Source: Straminergon stramineum
Taxonomy: Eukaryota > Streptophyta > Bryopsida > Hypnales > Calliergonaceae
Direction of reading: 5' to 3'
Assembly: GCA_963920665.1 (NCBI GenBank)
Contig: OY987265.1
Coordinates: forward strand, 18,481,001-18,545,000
Length of the DNA: 64,000 nucleotides
Made by a program: the position numbers and the translations under genes. The notes beneath the pieces were generated by a model. The model was given only the letters and a program-made list of their open reading frames with translations, ran no database searches and had not been told where the DNA came from. The stretch's first letter is position 1; each line of letters opens with the position of its first letter. Below are positions 62,037-64,000 of this stretch, piece after piece.

Positions 62037-63976
62037 ATGTTGTCTAGATTTGGTTTTGGGACTCCCCAGAAACCACCACAACCAGATGAATCGCCTGAAC
62101 CGGAGTTTGAGAAGCCTATTGTTATTCAAACCAAGCGACCCGAGTATGCATTCAGTACCACGAGTGTCGGAGGGGGTCCAGCTCGTCCTTTACGACTGGT
62201 GTATTGTGATGAGCGAGGGAAGTTTAAGATGGATCCTGAAGCCGTGGCCGCCTTGCACATGGTGAAAGGCCCTCTTGGTGTAGTAGCTGTTTGCGGGCGG
62301 GCGCGGCAGGGAAAGAGTTTCATTTTAAATCAGGTTTGTCCACTTTCAGAGGATCTTTGGGAGATGATCGCTGTCAATTTTGATGTGCTGGCTGTGGAAA
62401 TTATTAGGGTTTATTCTTGGTATTGCCGAGATCGTTTCCTTTTCATTTCCAGGATAGGAGTGTAGAAAATGTAGACAATTTTTCTGTTCTGTTGGTTTTT
62501 CATTGTCTAGGCTAAACAGCACTTTTCTTTCTTGTAGAGTGTCTTGTCTTAACTTCAGGTCTCTTTTTCATCTCATTTAGAACCGTGGGAGTCCGGCATT
62601 TGAAACCTCTAAGTGCCAAACTAAAACTAAATATTCAATTTGGAATATAATTTTTAAGTATTGTAACTTTCAAAACAGTTTTCCTTCGGTCAGGAATGTG
62701 GGGTATGATACCTTGTGTTTGTTAGTACATCATGATACCTCACTTTAATCCTCCTAAATGATTTGTTTCAACTTCTATTGATATGGAAGCAGCAACTTTC
62801 CGCCATTTAGGCTCTTACGAGTTACACTTTTGTTCTGATCGTATTATCCTCAACTTGATGTGTAGTCTTAGATGGGTACAGACATCCTGATGTTGTTTGA
62901 TTCTGTACAGCTGCTTGGACGGAGTAGTGGTTTTACTGTTGCGCCCACACACAGACCTTGTACAAAAGGTTTGTGGATGTGGAGTTCTCCTCTGAAGAGA
63001 ACAGCTCCTGATGGCAGTGAATACAGCTTGTTACTTCTGGACAGCGAAGGGATAGATGCCTATGATCAAACTGTAAGTTTTTCTTTGATTATAGTGTTGA
63101 TAATTTTGTGCTTAGTTTGACTGGATTTTCGTGATTAGCGGAATTTGGGCTCTTGCTTTTGAAGAATGCTTGTGCTCGATCCTTATGTTTGTTTCTGATT
63201 TTGAGTTTCACTTACTGTTGAATGTCTGGACTTTGGACAGGGGACATATAGCACACAGATTTTCTCCTTGGCTGTCTTACTGTCGAGTATGTTTGTTTAC
63301 AACCAGGTTAGCCCTCGTTTCATCATGATACTCAGTGTTTTCCCGTAACCATTCCTGATCATTTATGCCTGAGCAAGTGACGTGAAATGGAGGGTTTAGG
63401 AGTCTTGAATGAGGCACCATACATGAAGGTCGAAAGGTAAATTTTATTCCGCAGTGTGGTAACCGGGATGGATTACTTTTGGCATCCAACAGATGGGTGG
63501 CATTGATGAAGCAGCATTGGACAAATTATCACTCGTAACAGAGATGACGAAACATATACAAGTCCGGGCATCATCATCATCTCCCCAAGGAGCTTCAGCG
63601 TCTGAGATTGGACAATTCTCTCCTCTTTTCCTATGGTTGCTCCGGGTGAGCTTCTTTCACTGTTGCTTTTAACAGCCTCTGCTCTTATTTGCCATTGACG
63701 TTTATTTAGCGCAGTGGCACTGAGTGCATTGGCCAACACGAAGTGGCGTTTCCTGTTTGGCTCTTCCATGATTGTTCCTTGCTCAAGTTTTCCCTATTTG
63801 ATACCTACTTTTTCTTTCTCTACTTTCCTAGTTATCAAAGCCATTAACGGTTTACTGTGCAGGATTTTTACTTGGACTTGACTGAAGATGGTCGGCGTAT
63901 CACTCCAAGAGATTATTTAGAGTCAGCTTTGCAACCCATTTCCGGCACGGGTAAAGCCATTGCATCAAAGAACGAG
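62037..63976 (+). CDS. Plant guanylate-binding protein (large GTPase), 5' part
   Basis: Dynamin-related large GTPase of the GBP family; plant members (GBPLs) act in immunity and nuclear condensate formation. Exons are 62037-62333, 62911-63072, 63241-63306, 63493-63645 and 63863-63976, all phase 0, giving 264 residues before the window ends inside an intron. Plant-GBP blocks are RLVYCDERGKFKMDPEAVAAL and the P-loop GRARQGKSF. Switch I is THRPCTKGLWMW and the G3 motif is LLLDSEGIDAYDQT. Then come FSLAVLLSSMFVYNQ, MGGIDEAAL and the G4-type LLRDFYLDL. All GTP-binding motifs are intact. The start ATG at 62037 is the first in frame after an upstream stop. The helical C-terminal part lies beyond the window. 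Confidence 0.95.
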
Positions 63977-64000
63977 GTCAGTCTATCATATTTTATTTTG

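Noticed and set aside
1..64000. tRNA, rRNA or CRISPR features
   Set aside because: No tRNA-like arms with a GGTTCGAATCC-type box, no rRNA segment and no spaced direct-repeat array of CRISPR type were seen by eye; a tRNAscan run would be needed to exclude a divergent tRNA.

Overview
The window is nuclear DNA of a land plant. It has spliceosomal GT/AG introns mostly of 60-400 bp, AT-rich intergenic DNA, and three host genes of clear plant type: a phragmoplast kinesin-12, a GDSL lipase and a plant guanylate-binding protein. Compact introns and intact gene islands in TE-rich DNA would fit a non-seed plant (bryophyte or lycophyte), but I cannot name the species.

Layout. 1977-19822 (minus) is a kinesin-12 gene of about 40 exons with one coiled-coil exon of 6.4 kb, coding for roughly 3.8 thousand residues. 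21.5-28.8 kb is AT-rich with no recognisable gene and one palindromic MITE. 28821-31592 (minus) is a complete five-exon GDSL lipase. 31.6-40.9 kb holds microsatellites, two small CACTA-type MITEs, and a decayed reverse transcriptase interrupted by a 1.2-kb CACTA-like element with a large internal foldback. 56795-58078 is another CACTA-like element. 62037 to the window end is the 5' part of a guanylate-binding protein gene.

The centre of interest is 40940-55120, a 14,181-bp transposon with terminal inverted repeats and a perfect 10-bp target duplication (GAGAATAGTG). It carries two divergently transcribed genes. On the minus strand is a MULE-type transposase with a WRKY/GCM-like zinc finger, a DDE core and a SWIM finger. 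On the plus strand is a multi-exon protein that joins a ParB-like DGNHR domain to a permuted N4/N6 amino-methyltransferase domain, an architecture I know from phage and bacterial modification enzymes. Between them lie ten 213-bp tandem repeats, each with the palindrome CTCTCGG-CA-CCGAGAG. This copy carries three in-frame stop codons in otherwise open frames, so it is probably recently inactivated. It sits inside a ~98-bp CACTA MITE, which itself sits inside a relic transposase: three nested layers.

How the parts may work together (inference): the transposase would act on the TIRs and the inverted CCTATAACCGTG subterminal motifs, while the palindrome array is a candidate binding or promoter region for one of the two element proteins. 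The methylase-like protein could modify or mark element DNA, although its catalytic and AdoMet motifs deviate from consensus.
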